Assembly (NCBI RefSeq): GCF_014647055.1
Contig: NZ_BMOL01000014.1
Location: 1 to 64,000 of the forward strand
Source of the DNA: Deinococcus aerolatus
GTDB lineage: Bacteria > Deinococcota > Deinococci > Deinococcales > Deinococcaceae
Reading direction: 5' to 3'
DNA length: 64,000 bases
The translations under genes and the position numbers were made by a program. Shown here piece after piece: positions 1 through 8,715 of the stretch. A model generated the notes under the pieces. The model worked only from the letters and a program-made list of their open reading frames with translations, did not search any database and was not told the DNA's origin. Each line of letters begins with the position of its first letter. The first letter of the stretch is position 1.

Positions 1-46
1 AAGATGGCTTGGTAGAGTCGGGACGCGTCCCCGGTGGCATTTTCGG

Positions 47-232
47 TTGTCACAAACAGAAAGTGTCTCCTACCGGGGACCCTTTCTCATACTTTGTGTC
101 AGGCCGTCAGGTGGTTGGGGAGTCCTGGCGGAGGGCCAGAGACATGAGGCACTGATTGAAACCGTCGAAAACCTGGTGTACGAGGACATGATCCCTCCGA
201 TGGTGCCTCACCTAGCTAAAAGCCTCCCCTGA
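47..232 (+). CDS. small hypothetical protein, possibly 5'-truncated by the window edge
   Basis: A 61-residue reading frame starting at TTG. The same frame is open leftward to base 2, so the true start may lie outside the window. No motif is recognised. The C-terminal half ([16 protein letters not shown]) is compositionally protein-like. It lies convergent to the cyclic-di-GMP gene that ends at 299. Existence of the gene is uncertain. Confidence 0.35.
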   Translation: MSQTESVSYRGPFLILCVRPSGGWGVLAEGQRHEALIETVENLVYEDMIPPMVPHLAKSLP

Positions 233-298
233 CGATTTTCAGACGTACTTTAACGGAAACGCCGCAAAACCGGGTCACCCCTCCCCCAATGTCATTGG

Positions 299-3200
299 CT
301 ACGCATCACCTTGTTGAGGCGCTTCGTCATGTAGGCCGGCGCGAGCAGGCAAATCCGTGGCGTTCTCAGCGTTGATTACCCGGTTGCGGCCCTCGTGTTT
401 TGCCCGGTATAGCGCCAGATCTGCGGCCCGCACCAGCCCCGCCAACTCCCGGCCATGCTGTGGAAACGTCGCTACCCCCATTGAAGCACTCACGCCCTCC
501 AGAACGTCCCCCCGATTCATGATTTTCAGGTTGGTGATCGCTTCTCGTACCTGCTCGGCCCGGGCGAACGTCTGCTGCTGGGTGGCTCCTGTCAACAGCA
601 GTGTGAACTCCTCACCACCGTACCGGCAGGCCACATCCTCCGCCCTGACACTCTCCTTGAGCACGCCACCCAACGCCTTGAGCAGCACGTCTCCGACCTC
701 GTGCCCGTGTGTGTCATTGAACAGCTTGAAGTGATCGACGTCGAGCATGACGATTCCCATACACTCGCCCTTCCGCTCCGCCCGTCGCAACTCACGCTCG
801 AACGTCTCTTCCAGGTAACGTCTGTTGAACAGCCCCGTCAGCGGATCCCGAATCGACTGCTGCCTCAAGGTCTCCCGCAGACGCAAGTTGACCATGGCGA
901 GCGCGACCGACTCTGCTACCGTCTGAGCCAGACGCACCTGACGTTTCGAGAATGCAGATTCGCCTCCTTCAAGGTACAGGAGGCCGACCGTTTCCCCCTG
1001 TGCCAGCATCGGGACACACAGCGTCGCTCCCATGGCCTGATGGTGCTTGCAGCTCAGTGCGCTGCCCGCTGAAGCGAACAGCCGCCCCCGTCTCAACCCC
1101 CAGCATTCTTCGGGTCCAAACAGGAAGGTGCTCGAGGACTCGCCATTCCAGGACACCAGCTCCTCAAGGCCATTTTTTGAAGCGCCGTACGCATAGAGCT
1201 TCCCCGGTATGTCGGGGAACAGCTGGGCGACATGCTGGGCAACCACCTGCTCGACTTCGTGGAAGCTGAAGCACGCCTGCAACATCTCGCTCATCTCGCT
1301 GAGTACCCCAGCTTCGCCGTTGAGCTGCTCGAGTTCCTCAACCTGGACCTGGAGCTCTTGGCTGAGCCGCTGAAGGTCGGTGGTCCGCTCCTCAACGCGG
1401 CGTTCCAAGTCGTCGCGCGCCGCCCGCAATTCTTCCTCTGCCTGCTTGATGTCCGAGATGTCCTCGACCACCGCGATGAAGTACTGCGCTTCACCCTCTT
1501 CGCTGCACCTCAGCGAGCCGGTGACATTCACCCAGACCAGCCCCCCATCTTTACGGTAGTAGCGCTTTTGCATCGAGTAGGTGCGGATCGTGCCTGCCCG
1601 GAGCTGATCAGCGTAGCCCAGGTCCTCTTCCAAGTCCTGCTCGTATGTCATCTCCGGGAACGACAGGGCAAGCAACTCGTCGCGCGAGTACCCGACGATG
1701 TCACACAGCCTCCCGTTCACTTCCAGCCACCGACCATCCAGGCCTACGTGCGCGATCCCGACTGCCGCCTGATCGAACGTGGTCCTAAAACGCGCTTCGC
1801 TCTCGAGCAGCGTCTGTTCTGTCTGGAGCCGTTCGGTGATGTCCCGGATCACCGAGGTCAGCAGCCGCTGCCCCCGGACGACGACCTCCGAGGTGGTTTC
1901 TTCGACCGGGAAGACCGTTCCGTCTGCCCGCTCGGCGTGCATCCGCTGCCCGTCCGTTTCGATCACACTGGACGCGGCCAGCCGTAAGTCTGATTGCAGA
2001 GAAGGGCGGAAGTGCTCCAGGGACTGCCCCAGCGCCGCAGATGCGTCCAGCCTGAACATTTGCTCGGCGGCCGCATTGAACACCACGATCGAGCCCTGCT
2101 CATCGGAGGTGATGATTGCGTCGGTCACGGTGTCGATGATGCCCGCGAGTCGCGCCTCTCCATCCTGGGCGGCCGAGAACAGTTGGACATTCTCGATAGT
2201 GCCTGCAGCACGCCTGGCCAGTTCTTCGGCCAGTTCCAGGTCCTCGGGTACATATGGCTTCTCGGCATTCGACGAGGCCAAAGCCATCGCGCCAATCACC
2301 CGGCCACGGGTAGTGAGCGGAACAGTTATCAGCGACTCCAGTCTCATGGCACGTAAAATCTCGCGTTTACTGACGTCCGGGATAGCGTCAATCACGGTCC
2401 CCACTCCGGCCCCCACCAGAGAAGAACGCCCGGTCCGGTAGACCTGCGCGACGCCGTGCGGATCTTGCATGTTCAACGGGTAGTGGTCCATCAGGGCGTT
2501 CAGGAGAGGCAGTTGGCCAGGATCGCGGTGAACGGCGGTCGTCAGCTGTAGTTGACCAGTCTCGTCCGCCAGGAAAATGGTGGCCCAATCAGCCACGTTC
2601 TCGACCGCTAGCTGACCCAGGTGCTGAAGGGCATCATGGATGTTCAAGGAGGAGGACAGCAGAGCACTCGCCGCTGCCAGGAAAGCCAGACGCTCACGAG
2701 ATTCTTCAATCACCGCCCTGCCCCGTACGCGGTCCAGCGCCTGGGCACACTGCAGCGCAAATGCCAGCACAAACTCCTGCGCCTGGGAGCCGAACGTCTG
2801 CTCCGTCTGGAAACTCAGGACCAGAACGCCTAGCGCCCGCCCTTCCACCAGCAGCGGCAGAGACGCCAGACTCCGCGTCTGTGCCGAGCGAAGCTCCGCA
2901 CGCCCGGCATACCGCTGATCGAGCGCTTTACCATGCAGGAACGCCGGCTCTCCTGTCCGCACGGCTTCGCAGGGTGGGTAGTGCTCAGCCAGCGGAACAG
3001 ATTTCGCGTTCGCCCGCAGGGTTTCGGGATAGCCGATGTCACCCGTCAGGTCCAGGTTCTCCCCGGTCAGATTCAGCTCGAATACGGCGCCCAGATATGC
3101 GCCCATCGTCGAGACGGCCTGCGACAGCGTGACCTCGATCACTTCGCTCGGAGTGGCACACTTCGCCAGGGCCGCACTGAGCTGCTGTAATTGCATCATC

Positions 3201-3553
3201 CGGTTGACTTCCGTGGTGTCTTTGACGTGAACCACCAGATTGTCTTCTATCGGCGTGAGGAACAGCCGGAACCACACGGCCAGCGCGACGTTATGAAGTT
3301 CGTACTCCACGGTTCGCTGTTCGCTGCAGGCCGTCTGACACGCCTGATCCCAGTGCGCTGACAGGAGATGCCCGAACTCCTGAGCAATGTCGCAGCCAAG
3401 CACCGCTTCAGGGTTCCGGCGCACCAGACCGGCTGCCAACGCATTCGCGTAGATCACTCGTCCAGCAGCATCTAGCACGAAAAGTGCTGATGGCATGCTG
3501 ACAAGCAGGGTTTCCAAGGTTCTGGGAGGCAAAACAGGGGTGAATGAAGTCAT
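299..3553 (-). CDS. multi-sensor diguanylate cyclase (PAS/GAF/GGDEF)
   Basis: Predicted to make cyclic-di-GMP from GTP in response to cytoplasmic signals; no membrane segment is visible. Order by residue: PAS (about 10-120), GAF (about 130-285), GAF (about 295-465), PAS (about 475-595), PAS-PAC (about 605-730), coiled coil (about 730-770), GAF (about 775-905), GGDEF (about 915-1060). The active site reads GGEEF near residue 980. RAED, five residues earlier, fits the RxxD product-inhibition site. I prefer the ATG at 3553 (MTSFTP), with AAGGA six bases upstream. An ATG at 3574 adds seven residues and overlaps the upstream GAF-GGDEF-EAL gene. The two genes are probably co-transcribed and translationally coupled. 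Confidence 0.9.
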   Translation of the reverse strand: MTSFTPVLPPRTLETLLVSMPSALFVLDAAGRVIYANALAAGLVRRNPEAVLGCDIAQEFGHLLSAHWDQACQTACSEQRTVEYELHNVALAVWFRLFLTPIEDNLVVHVKDTTEVNRMMQLQQLSAALAKCATPSEVIEVTLSQAVSTMGAYLGAVFELNLTGENLDLTGDIGYPETLRANAKSVPLAEHYPPCEAVRTGEPAFLHGKALDQRYAGRAELRSAQTRSLASLPLLVEGRALGVLVLSFQTEQTFGSQAQEFVLAFALQCAQALDRVRGRAVIEESRERLAFLAAASALLSSSLNIHDALQHLGQLAVENVADWATIFLADETGQLQLTTAVHRDPGQLPLLNALMDHYPLNMQDPHGVAQVYRTGRSSLVGAGVGTVIDAIPDVSKREILRAMRLESLITVPLTTRGRVIGAMALASSNAEKPYVPEDLELAEELARRAAGTIENVQLFSAAQDGEARLAGIIDTVTDAIITSDEQGSIVVFNAAAEQMFRLDASAALGQSLEHFRPSLQSDLRLAASSVIETDGQRMHAERADGTVFPVEETTSEVVVRGQRLLTSVIRDITERLQTEQTLLESEARFRTTFDQAAVGIAHVGLDGRWLEVNGRLCDIVGYSRDELLALSFPEMTYEQDLEEDLGYADQLRAGTIRTYSMQKRYYRKDGGLVWVNVTGSLRCSEEGEAQYFIAVVEDISDIKQAEEELRAARDDLERRVEERTTDLQRLSQELQVQVEELEQLNGEAGVLSEMSEMLQACFSFHEVEQVVAQHVAQLFPDIPGKLYAYGASKNGLEELVSWNGESSSTFLFGPEECWGLRRGRLFASAGSALSCKHHQAMGATLCVPMLAQGETVGLLYLEGGESAFSKRQVRLAQTVAESVALAMVNLRLRETLRQQSIRDPLTGLFNRRYLEETFERELRRAERKGECMGIVMLDVDHFKLFNDTHGHEVGDVLLKALGGVLKESVRAEDVACRYGGEEFTLLLTGATQQQTFARAEQVREAITNLKIMNRGDVLEGVSASMGVATFPQHGRELAGLVRAADLALYRAKHEGRNRVINAENATDLPARAGLHDEAPQQGDA

Positions 3554-3563
3554 GGAAAGTCCT

Positions 3564-5414
3564 TCAGTCGCCATACGCCGGGTTACGAACTTCGGTAGAG
3601 AGGGTAGGCCGCGGCCCGGACGGCTCGGCGTGTTTAGAAAGTGGTTCCGGGCGTCCGAACAGATACCCCTGAAAGTAAGTGCATCCCACCTTCAGTAGGA
3701 GATCTGCCTGCTTGGGGGTCTCGATGCCCTCCGCCACAGTCGGAATTCCAAGCGCCCTGACGAGTGTCATGATCCCTCGCATCACCTCCAGCGCCCGCTT
3801 CCCAGCGGGCGTGTCCTCTCCGATTGGTGCAGTGAAGCTACGATCAATCTTCACGAGCTGGATCGGCAGGTTCGTCAACGCTGTCAGGCTGCTGTAGCCG
3901 TTCCCGAAATCGTCCAGCGCTGTTCGCACTCCCAGCATATTCAACTCATGAAGCACCGCAGCGAAGCGGGGTTCCAGCATGCTGCTCTCGGTAAGTTCCA
4001 GCCAGATTCGCTGCGGCTCAACGCCACTCTCCGTCAGGACCCGCCGCAGGTGCTCCGCGAAATCCACTTGCCGGATCTCCAGGGCGCTGACGTTCACCGA
4101 GACCCTCTGAAGCTGCCCTGTTTTTACGGCATCGACCGCCTGACGAAGCACCCAGCGGCCGATCGGCACGATCAGCCCGGAGGTCTCAGCCAACGGAATG
4201 AAGTCCAGCGGGCTCACCATCCCCGAGGGCCTGATCCAGCGGAGCAGCGCTTCATGCGCCACCACAGCCTGACTCTCGGCATGCACCACCGGCTGGAAGT
4301 ACAGCTGCAACTCATCCTGTTCAAGTGCCCGGTGAAGAGCGGTCAGACGCTCCACCTGGAGCGTGGTTCGCTGATCCTCTTGCCGCTGAAAGGACGCGTA
4401 GCCTCCACCCGCCCGTTTGACCCGGTACATGGCGGCGTCCGCATGGCCCAGCAGGGCGTCCAGTTCCCTTGCATCGTCCGGGTACACGCTCAAGCCCAAA
4501 CTCCAGTGGACGAACACCTCCTGACCCGAAATCACGAACGGCACCGCGAAAGCGTCTTGCAAGCGCTTCGTCACCAGGGCAATGTCCGCAACCGAGGGAA
4601 CATCGGTGAGAAGCAGCACGAACTCGTCTCCGCTCATCCGGGCCACCACGTCGCTGATCCCCACGGCTTCTTTCAAGCGGTGCGCGACGTCTTTGAGGAG
4701 TTGATCACCCTCAGCATGACCGAAGGTGTCGTTGATCAGCTTAAAGCGGTCGAGATCCAGGAGCCCCACCACCACCTTTTCCCCGGAGACGTCGGCGCGC
4801 CTGCAGGCTTCAGTGAGGTGCTGGCGGAACTGAACGCGGTTGGGAAGACCGGTGAGTGCATCGTTCATTGCCACATGGCCGAGCTCGAGGAGAGCCTGAC
4901 GCCACTTCAACTCGGCCATCGCCATCTGGGCGAAGGACGCAAGCAGGACCTGTTCTTTCTCGCTAAACTCCCGAGGTTCCGTTCCGATGACGCAGAAGGT
5001 GCCGATCTTCTGGCCCTCAGGCGTAACGAGGGGGGCCCCGGCGTAAGAGCGGATGTGTGGCTCGCCGAGGACATTGGGATAGGTGCGAAATTGCTCGTGC
5101 TGGGTGGCGTCCGGGATGACCGTCACGCCGTCCTGAGCGATCGCGACCGAACAGAACGATTCGCTGCGGGGCGTCTGAGACATCGCAAGGCCGTGGGTGG
5201 CCTTGAACCACTGCCGGTCCTCTCCAACGAAAGTGATCAGGGCCATGGGCATGTCGAACACGCGGACGGCCAACTGCACAAGGTGATCGAACTGCGGTTC
5301 TGGGGGCGTATCGATGATCGCGAAGCGGTGGAGGGCAGCCAGCCGCAACTGCTCAGCTGTAGGCAGGACGACCTCCGACAATCCGCTGGGGTCTGTGCCA
5401 TGGGTGAGAGTCAC
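3564..5414 (-). CDS. GAF-GGDEF-EAL cyclic-di-GMP protein
   Basis: A 616-residue protein with an N-terminal GAF domain (about 35-160), a GGDEF domain (about 165-330) and an EAL phosphodiesterase domain (about 345-595). The cyclase signature is SGDEF at 251-255 and no RxxD site is seen, so cyclase activity may be weak or regulatory. The EAL site (EALLRW at 378), ELTES and DDFGNG look intact, so the protein probably degrades cyclic-di-GMP. The start is GTG at 5414, five bases after a TATAGT -10 box with no Shine-Dalgarno, which suggests a leaderless mRNA. It is the first gene of a two-gene unit with the downstream cyclase. Confidence 0.9.
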   Translation of the reverse strand: MTLTHGTDPSGLSEVVLPTAEQLRLAALHRFAIIDTPPEPQFDHLVQLAVRVFDMPMALITFVGEDRQWFKATHGLAMSQTPRSESFCSVAIAQDGVTVIPDATQHEQFRTYPNVLGEPHIRSYAGAPLVTPEGQKIGTFCVIGTEPREFSEKEQVLLASFAQMAMAELKWRQALLELGHVAMNDALTGLPNRVQFRQHLTEACRRADVSGEKVVVGLLDLDRFKLINDTFGHAEGDQLLKDVAHRLKEAVGISDVVARMSGDEFVLLLTDVPSVADIALVTKRLQDAFAVPFVISGQEVFVHWSLGLSVYPDDARELDALLGHADAAMYRVKRAGGGYASFQRQEDQRTTLQVERLTALHRALEQDELQLYFQPVVHAESQAVVAHEALLRWIRPSGMVSPLDFIPLAETSGLIVPIGRWVLRQAVDAVKTGQLQRVSVNVSALEIRQVDFAEHLRRVLTESGVEPQRIWLELTESSMLEPRFAAVLHELNMLGVRTALDDFGNGYSSLTALTNLPIQLVKIDRSFTAPIGEDTPAGKRALEVMRGIMTLVRALGIPTVAEGIETPKQADLLLKVGCTYFQGYLFGRPEPLSKHAEPSGPRPTLSTEVRNPAYGD

Positions 5415-5425
5415 AAGATACTATA
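5412..5425 (-). promoter_or_regulatory. leaderless promoter of the GAF-GGDEF-EAL gene
   Basis: On the minus strand TATAGT (5420-5425) is followed by five bases and then the GTG start (5412-5414). The sequence up to about 5480 is unusually AT-rich for this window, as expected for a promoter. A clear -35 box is not visible. Confidence 0.55.
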
Positions 5426-5554
5426 TTAATAATTACTTTATATTTTTCTTAAACTGTGTCTATTCAACTAGACTTAATTCGGGCATACAGTTGCTGTCCA
5501 ACGTAGATCCTTCTGGCTTCCGGAGAGCTAAAGATACGCTGGTAAACTGCTAGC

Positions 5555-5682
5555 ATGCTGAGCTTTATTCAGCTTCTGGACGAAGAAAAATGTCTCGAGG
5601 TTATGCGGCAACTCCGTTGGCCCGATGGGGCGTGACGTGCCCGCACTGCCACGCGCCGCATGTCGTCAAACAAGGCCAGGAC
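5555..5682 (+). pseudogene. transposase N-terminal zinc-ribbon remnant (IS1/IS1595-like), split by the IS4-family element
   Basis: The frame starts MLSFIQLLDEEKCLEVM and breaks by frameshift near 5630. It resumes at 5632 with CPHCHAPHVVKQGQD. The protein continues across the inserted IS4-family element at 6896-6937 (DDTQRFRQRYRCLNC), which rebuilds a CxxC...CxxC zinc ribbon typical of IS1 InsA or IS1595 transposases. The catalytic domain is absent. The split at a 9-bp duplication shows that this was the target of the later insertion. Confidence 0.7.
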
Positions 5683-5704
5683 CTCTGTACCGGACATCTT
5701 GCCT

Positions 5705-6784
5705 TTAAACTCTGTCTGGCATGGGAAATGGAGTCCTCAGCAGCTTGATCAGGCAGGCTGACTCGGGCAACATCCAGCGCAGCGCATTGCAGAGACGTTC
5801 GGCGCCGTAGCGCACGAGACTCATGGCCGAGCGGCCATGAGCTTTCACCTTGACCGGCACCTGTGCGTGGAGCCACACCCCTACCCGCAGGCAACTGACC
5901 CAGGCCAGGATGACCAGCCCGAACAGGCGTTCCAGCCGAGTGGCTTGAGTGATGCCGGTGCGCTCCAGGTCAAAGCCGCGGACCTTGAGGCTGGCGAAGG
6001 TACACTCCACGGTCCAACGCGCCCGGTATAGAACGCAGGTGTCCCATACGCTGAAATCCGTTGCGATCGCCACCAGATCCCCTGCGGGGGATCTGGTGGC
6101 CACGACCTGCATCACCTCACCGTACACGTAGGCCTTCTCGGCGAGGCACCGCACCTCCCCAACCTTCAGATCACCGAACCATGTGTCCACGCGGAGCTCG
6201 TCGACGACGGCATTCTTCCGGATACGGATGGCCCGCTTGATCCCCTTCCGTCTCAAGAAGCGGAACCACTCGCCGCCGATAAATTCCCGGTCGGCGACCA
6301 GGCCCTTCCAGCGGGCCACTGGAAGGGCCTTGAGCAGTCTGGAGATCAGCTGAATTCGCCTCACCGTGCCGCTGTTGCCATCGTGATCGAGGGCGGTCCA
6401 GACGAGAGGCACCGTATATCCGTGAAGGACGACTCCAAGGACCAGGAGGTTCAGGGGTGACTCGCCACGCTCCCAGGTGGTGCGGTCCATGCTCAACAGC
6501 AACTTCCCTGGGGGCAACAAGGCCAGGAGAAACGCCAGGAAGACGGGCTCTGTGAGTTGAGGATCCCGGCAGCCTCGTTCCACCCGACGTCTCTTCGCCT
6601 CGATCGAGCTGATTCCGGGGAGGTGGGCGCACAGGTCACTTTGATTTACGCTCCTGGCCGTGACCATCGCGAAGACGATGTCCACGACACGCTGCAGCGT
6701 GTCGTGGCGCAGGAAAGGGACGCAGGCTTTGAAGTGGTGGGTCAGTTCGGTACGCTGGAGATCGGCGGGTTTTGAGGTCGTCAC
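5705..6784 (-). CDS. IS4-family transposase
   Basis: A 359-residue DDE transposase. The first aspartate is in SMDRTTW (about residue 100), the second in LVADREF (about 175). The glutamate lies in the YREK signature Y-x2-R-x3-E-x6-K, seen exactly in YRARWTVECTFASLK (about 255-270). It fills almost the whole element and stops five codons inside the left terminal repeat region. The coding sequence carries a perfect 14-bp inverted repeat (6069-6100) whose position and pairing are shared with the decayed IS4-family copy at 22 kb. Confidence 0.93.
   Translation of the reverse strand: MTTSKPADLQRTELTHHFKACVPFLRHDTLQRVVDIVFAMVTARSVNQSDLCAHLPGISSIEAKRRRVERGCRDPQLTEPVFLAFLLALLPPGKLLLSMDRTTWERGESPLNLLVLGVVLHGYTVPLVWTALDHDGNSGTVRRIQLISRLLKALPVARWKGLVADREFIGGEWFRFLRRKGIKRAIRIRKNAVVDELRVDTWFGDLKVGEVRCLAEKAYVYGEVMQVVATRSPAGDLVAIATDFSVWDTCVLYRARWTVECTFASLKVRGFDLERTGITQATRLERLFGLVILAWVSCLRVGVWLHAQVPVKVKAHGRSAMSLVRYGAERLCNALRWMLPESACLIKLLRTPFPMPDRV
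6069..6100 (-). other. intragenic hairpin within the IS4-family transposase gene
   Basis: Arms GCCACCAGATCCCC (6069-6082) and GGGGATCTGGTGGC (6087-6100) pair perfectly around a four-base loop. They lie over the codons for TRSPAGDLVA. The decayed homologue at 22 kb has a hairpin at the same codons with a different sequence but full pairing. Confidence 0.8.
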
Positions 6785-6939
6785 ACACCCAAAACACCGC
6801 CGATTGTCGTGCTGGTTCGCGACCCTTCACACGTTCAGGGATTTCCCGTCCAGCACAACCTCAACTCGAAGATGTCCGGTACAGAGGGCCAGGACGATAC
6901 CCAACGGTTTAGACAGCGATATCGCTGTCTGAATTGCTA

Positions 6940-7814
6940 GAGGCTGCCAGGAACCCTACCCAAGAAAGGGCCTGATTTTCGCCAACATCAGAACGCAAGC
7001 AGCGACGAAATGAAAGCCGATAAGAGTGGAAGAAAGGCGTTCCAAATCTCGTCCCAGGCGACGAAAGCGTGATAACCACGCCAGGGAACGCTCGACCACC
7101 CAGCGCCTCGGGAGCAGCACGAAGCCACGTGAAGCGTCTGAACGCTTCACGACCATCAGTTCGATATTGCTCTGCCTGGCCGCGTCCTGAGTCGCTTGTC
7201 CGGTATCGCCCTGATCCACGAAGGCGACTTCCAGCATCCCGCCGGTGATCGCCTGTGCTTCTCGGCACAGGTCTTTGACCTGTGCCCGGTCCTGTTCATG
7301 CGCTGGGGACGTCATCAGGGTCACGAGGTGGCCCAGCATATCGACGACCAGATGGACTTTGGTGCCCTTGCGCCGCTTGGCGCCGTCATACCCGGCACGA
7401 TGGCCGCTCTCTGGCGTGCTCTGTAGGGTTCGACTATCCACGATGATTGCGGTGGGTTCCCCACCGCGTTGCTGCTGCACTCGGGTGAACAGTCGCAGGT
7501 CATGCACGGCGTTTTCAAAGCAGTGGGCAGCGAACCAGCGCTGAGCCTGAGATCGCACGATCTCAGGCGGGGGAAAGTCATGCGGTAAATATTCCCATTG
7601 CGCTCCAGTGCGGCTCATCCAAAACAATGCGTTCAACACGTCTCGGAGGGGATATTTCCGCTGTGGAGCGTGTTCTGGACTCAGGGCCAGATACGGCAGC
7701 AGAAAGTGGTACGTCTCGTCATCGACATCGCTGGGGTAGGCACGTCGCGTCATACCCGATGCTGAACCCAGCAGATTCCCTCCCGCAATTTTGGATGGCC
7801 TGTCTTCCAGCCTC
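6940..7814 (-). mobile_element. IS5-family insertion sequence, about 875 bp
   Basis: Imperfect terminal repeats begin GAGGCTG at 6940 and, inverted, at 7814. A TA dinucleotide within CTAG (6937-6940 and 7814-7817) is repeated at both junctions, matching the YTAR target preference of the IS427 group of IS5. The internal transposase is intact. It lies directly at the end of the zinc-ribbon remnant, so two elements have landed within about 45 bp of each other. Confidence 0.85.
6956..7753 (-). CDS. IS5-family transposase (IS427-like)
   Basis: A 265-residue single-frame transposase. DDE residues are visible in [20 protein letters not shown] and [18 protein letters not shown], which contains the IS5 R-x3-E-x6-R signature. 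The N-terminal region ([24 protein letters not shown]) is the usual IS5 DUF4096-like segment. Many IS427 elements use two frames joined by frameshifting, whereas this copy is in one frame. The stop codon is 16 bp from the left end. Confidence 0.92.
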   Translation of the reverse strand: MTRRAYPSDVDDETYHFLLPYLALSPEHAPQRKYPLRDVLNALFWMSRTGAQWEYLPHDFPPPEIVRSQAQRWFAAHCFENAVHDLRLFTRVQQQRGGEPTAIIVDSRTLQSTPESGHRAGYDGAKRRKGTKVHLVVDMLGHLVTLMTSPAHEQDRAQVKDLCREAQAITGGMLEVAFVDQGDTGQATQDAARQSNIELMVVKRSDASRGFVLLPRRWVVERSLAWLSRFRRLGRDLERLSSTLIGFHFVAACVLMLAKIRPFLG

Positions 7815-8191
7815 TAGCCCAGAAACCTGGTTTGGGTGAACCGAACTGTGTATTGGCGCCCAGGGGTGGATTTCTGTTCCTGCATTAGTCGCACCCCAGG
7901 GAGGCTCAGCCACGCCTTGACCCATGTTGGCCAAAATTCGGCCCTTCGCCAGGTTAAGCCCTACGACAGCTGCCCTCGCTCGTGAACCGCTGGCATGGCC
8001 GCGTTCTCATCCTCCAGAATCGTCCCCATCATGTGTAGGCGGCGGCCCTGCTCAACGAGCGTGGTGGCAAAGCTCTGCCGTTTCCCGCGACACACGCAGG
8101 TTCTTGAGTTCGTCGCACAGACTTACCACTTGCCGCCCGTCATCGCCGCGATCCCCTACTTCATGCGGCCATCCTCGGCCCATCATGGCTG
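7815..8191. other. gene-free interval with transposase debris
   Basis: No intact gene. At 7924-7946 on the plus strand the sequence encodes MLAKIRPF and is about 80% identical at base level to the 3' end of the neighbouring IS5 transposase, so it is probably a leftover of a related copy. The minus strand at 7990-8190 has short coding-like stretches in two frames (DELKNLRVSRETAELCHH, then LVEQGRRLHMMGTILEDENA) that may be a frameshifted gene of unknown identity. Confidence 0.4.
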
Positions 8192-8530
8192 TCACAACTT
8201 GCGAGTGGGCGTGACACGACTGGCCCGGCGTCCGAGGCTCCCTTTCAGACGGCGGGCGACGGCCTGAACACATCTCCGGCAGGTGAGCGGCCCGATGACC
8301 TGAGGCTCTTCAGCGTAAAGCTGCGGTCCACGGCCACACAGCGCCGCGCCATCTGAAAGGCGCACCAGATGCGTCGCGCCGCCGGGCGCAAGCTGAAAGG
8401 CGTACGGCCCGCTGAAGTGGTGACGGGCCGCGATCTCGGCACAGGCCTGCTCAAAGGGGAGGTCGCGCAGGTCCGCGTGCTGCGGCGCGGTGTGGTGACG
8501 CAGGGCGGCGGGAGACTGGGGTGCGGCCAT
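8192..8530 (-). CDS. hypothetical protein with Cys-rich C-terminal half
   Basis: I place the start at ATG 8530 (MAAPQSPAAL), giving 112 residues; an upstream ATG at 8686 would add a poorly protein-like segment. The C-terminal half has ALCGRG...LTCRRC, a possible zinc-binding CxG/CxxC pair, and a basic tail. It lies just downstream of the replication initiator gene, on the same strand, about 185 bp away. No function can be assigned. Confidence 0.5.
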   Translation of the reverse strand: MAAPQSPAALRHHTAPQHADLRDLPFEQACAEIAARHHFSGPYAFQLAPGGATHLVRLSDGAALCGRGPQLYAEEPQVIGPLTCRRCVQAVARRLKGSLGRRASRVTPTRKL

Positions 8531-8715
8531 GGTCAGCACTGTAGTGCGGCGATGGAACAGCATTTCAGCAGCCGTCATACGCCTGGGACTGTGGTCAACA
8601 CCCCGGGCCTGCCCGATGATCGACACGTTTCGCTCGCCTTCACCTGCGCAGGCGTGGAGCCGCTCATCACGCAGAACCCGAAGCACTGTCCAGGCAAGAC
8701 CAGGCGCCAGCTCCG

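Larger units (their letters stand above)
5683..6886 (-). mobile_element. IS4-family insertion sequence, 1204 bp, apparently complete
   Basis: Terminal inverted repeats CTCTGTACCGGACATCTT lie at 5683-5700 and, inverted, at 6869-6886. They are flanked by a perfect 9-bp direct repeat GGCCAGGAC (5674-5682 and 6887-6895), the target-site duplication. The single gene between the ends encodes an intact DDE transposase. Intact ends and target duplication indicate a fairly recent insertion, into an already frameshifted transposase remnant. Confidence 0.93.

Noticed and set aside
1232..1987. 251-residue plus-strand frame, and the 493-residue plus-strand frame at 3948-5429
   Set aside because: Both are antisense to clear GAF/PAS/GGDEF-EAL coding sequence and have His/Arg/Gln-rich shadow composition.
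7924..7947. [16 protein letters not shown] stretch as a gene start
   Set aside because: It matches the 3' end of the adjacent IS5 transposase at base level and leads into no protein-like sequence; treated as transposase debris.
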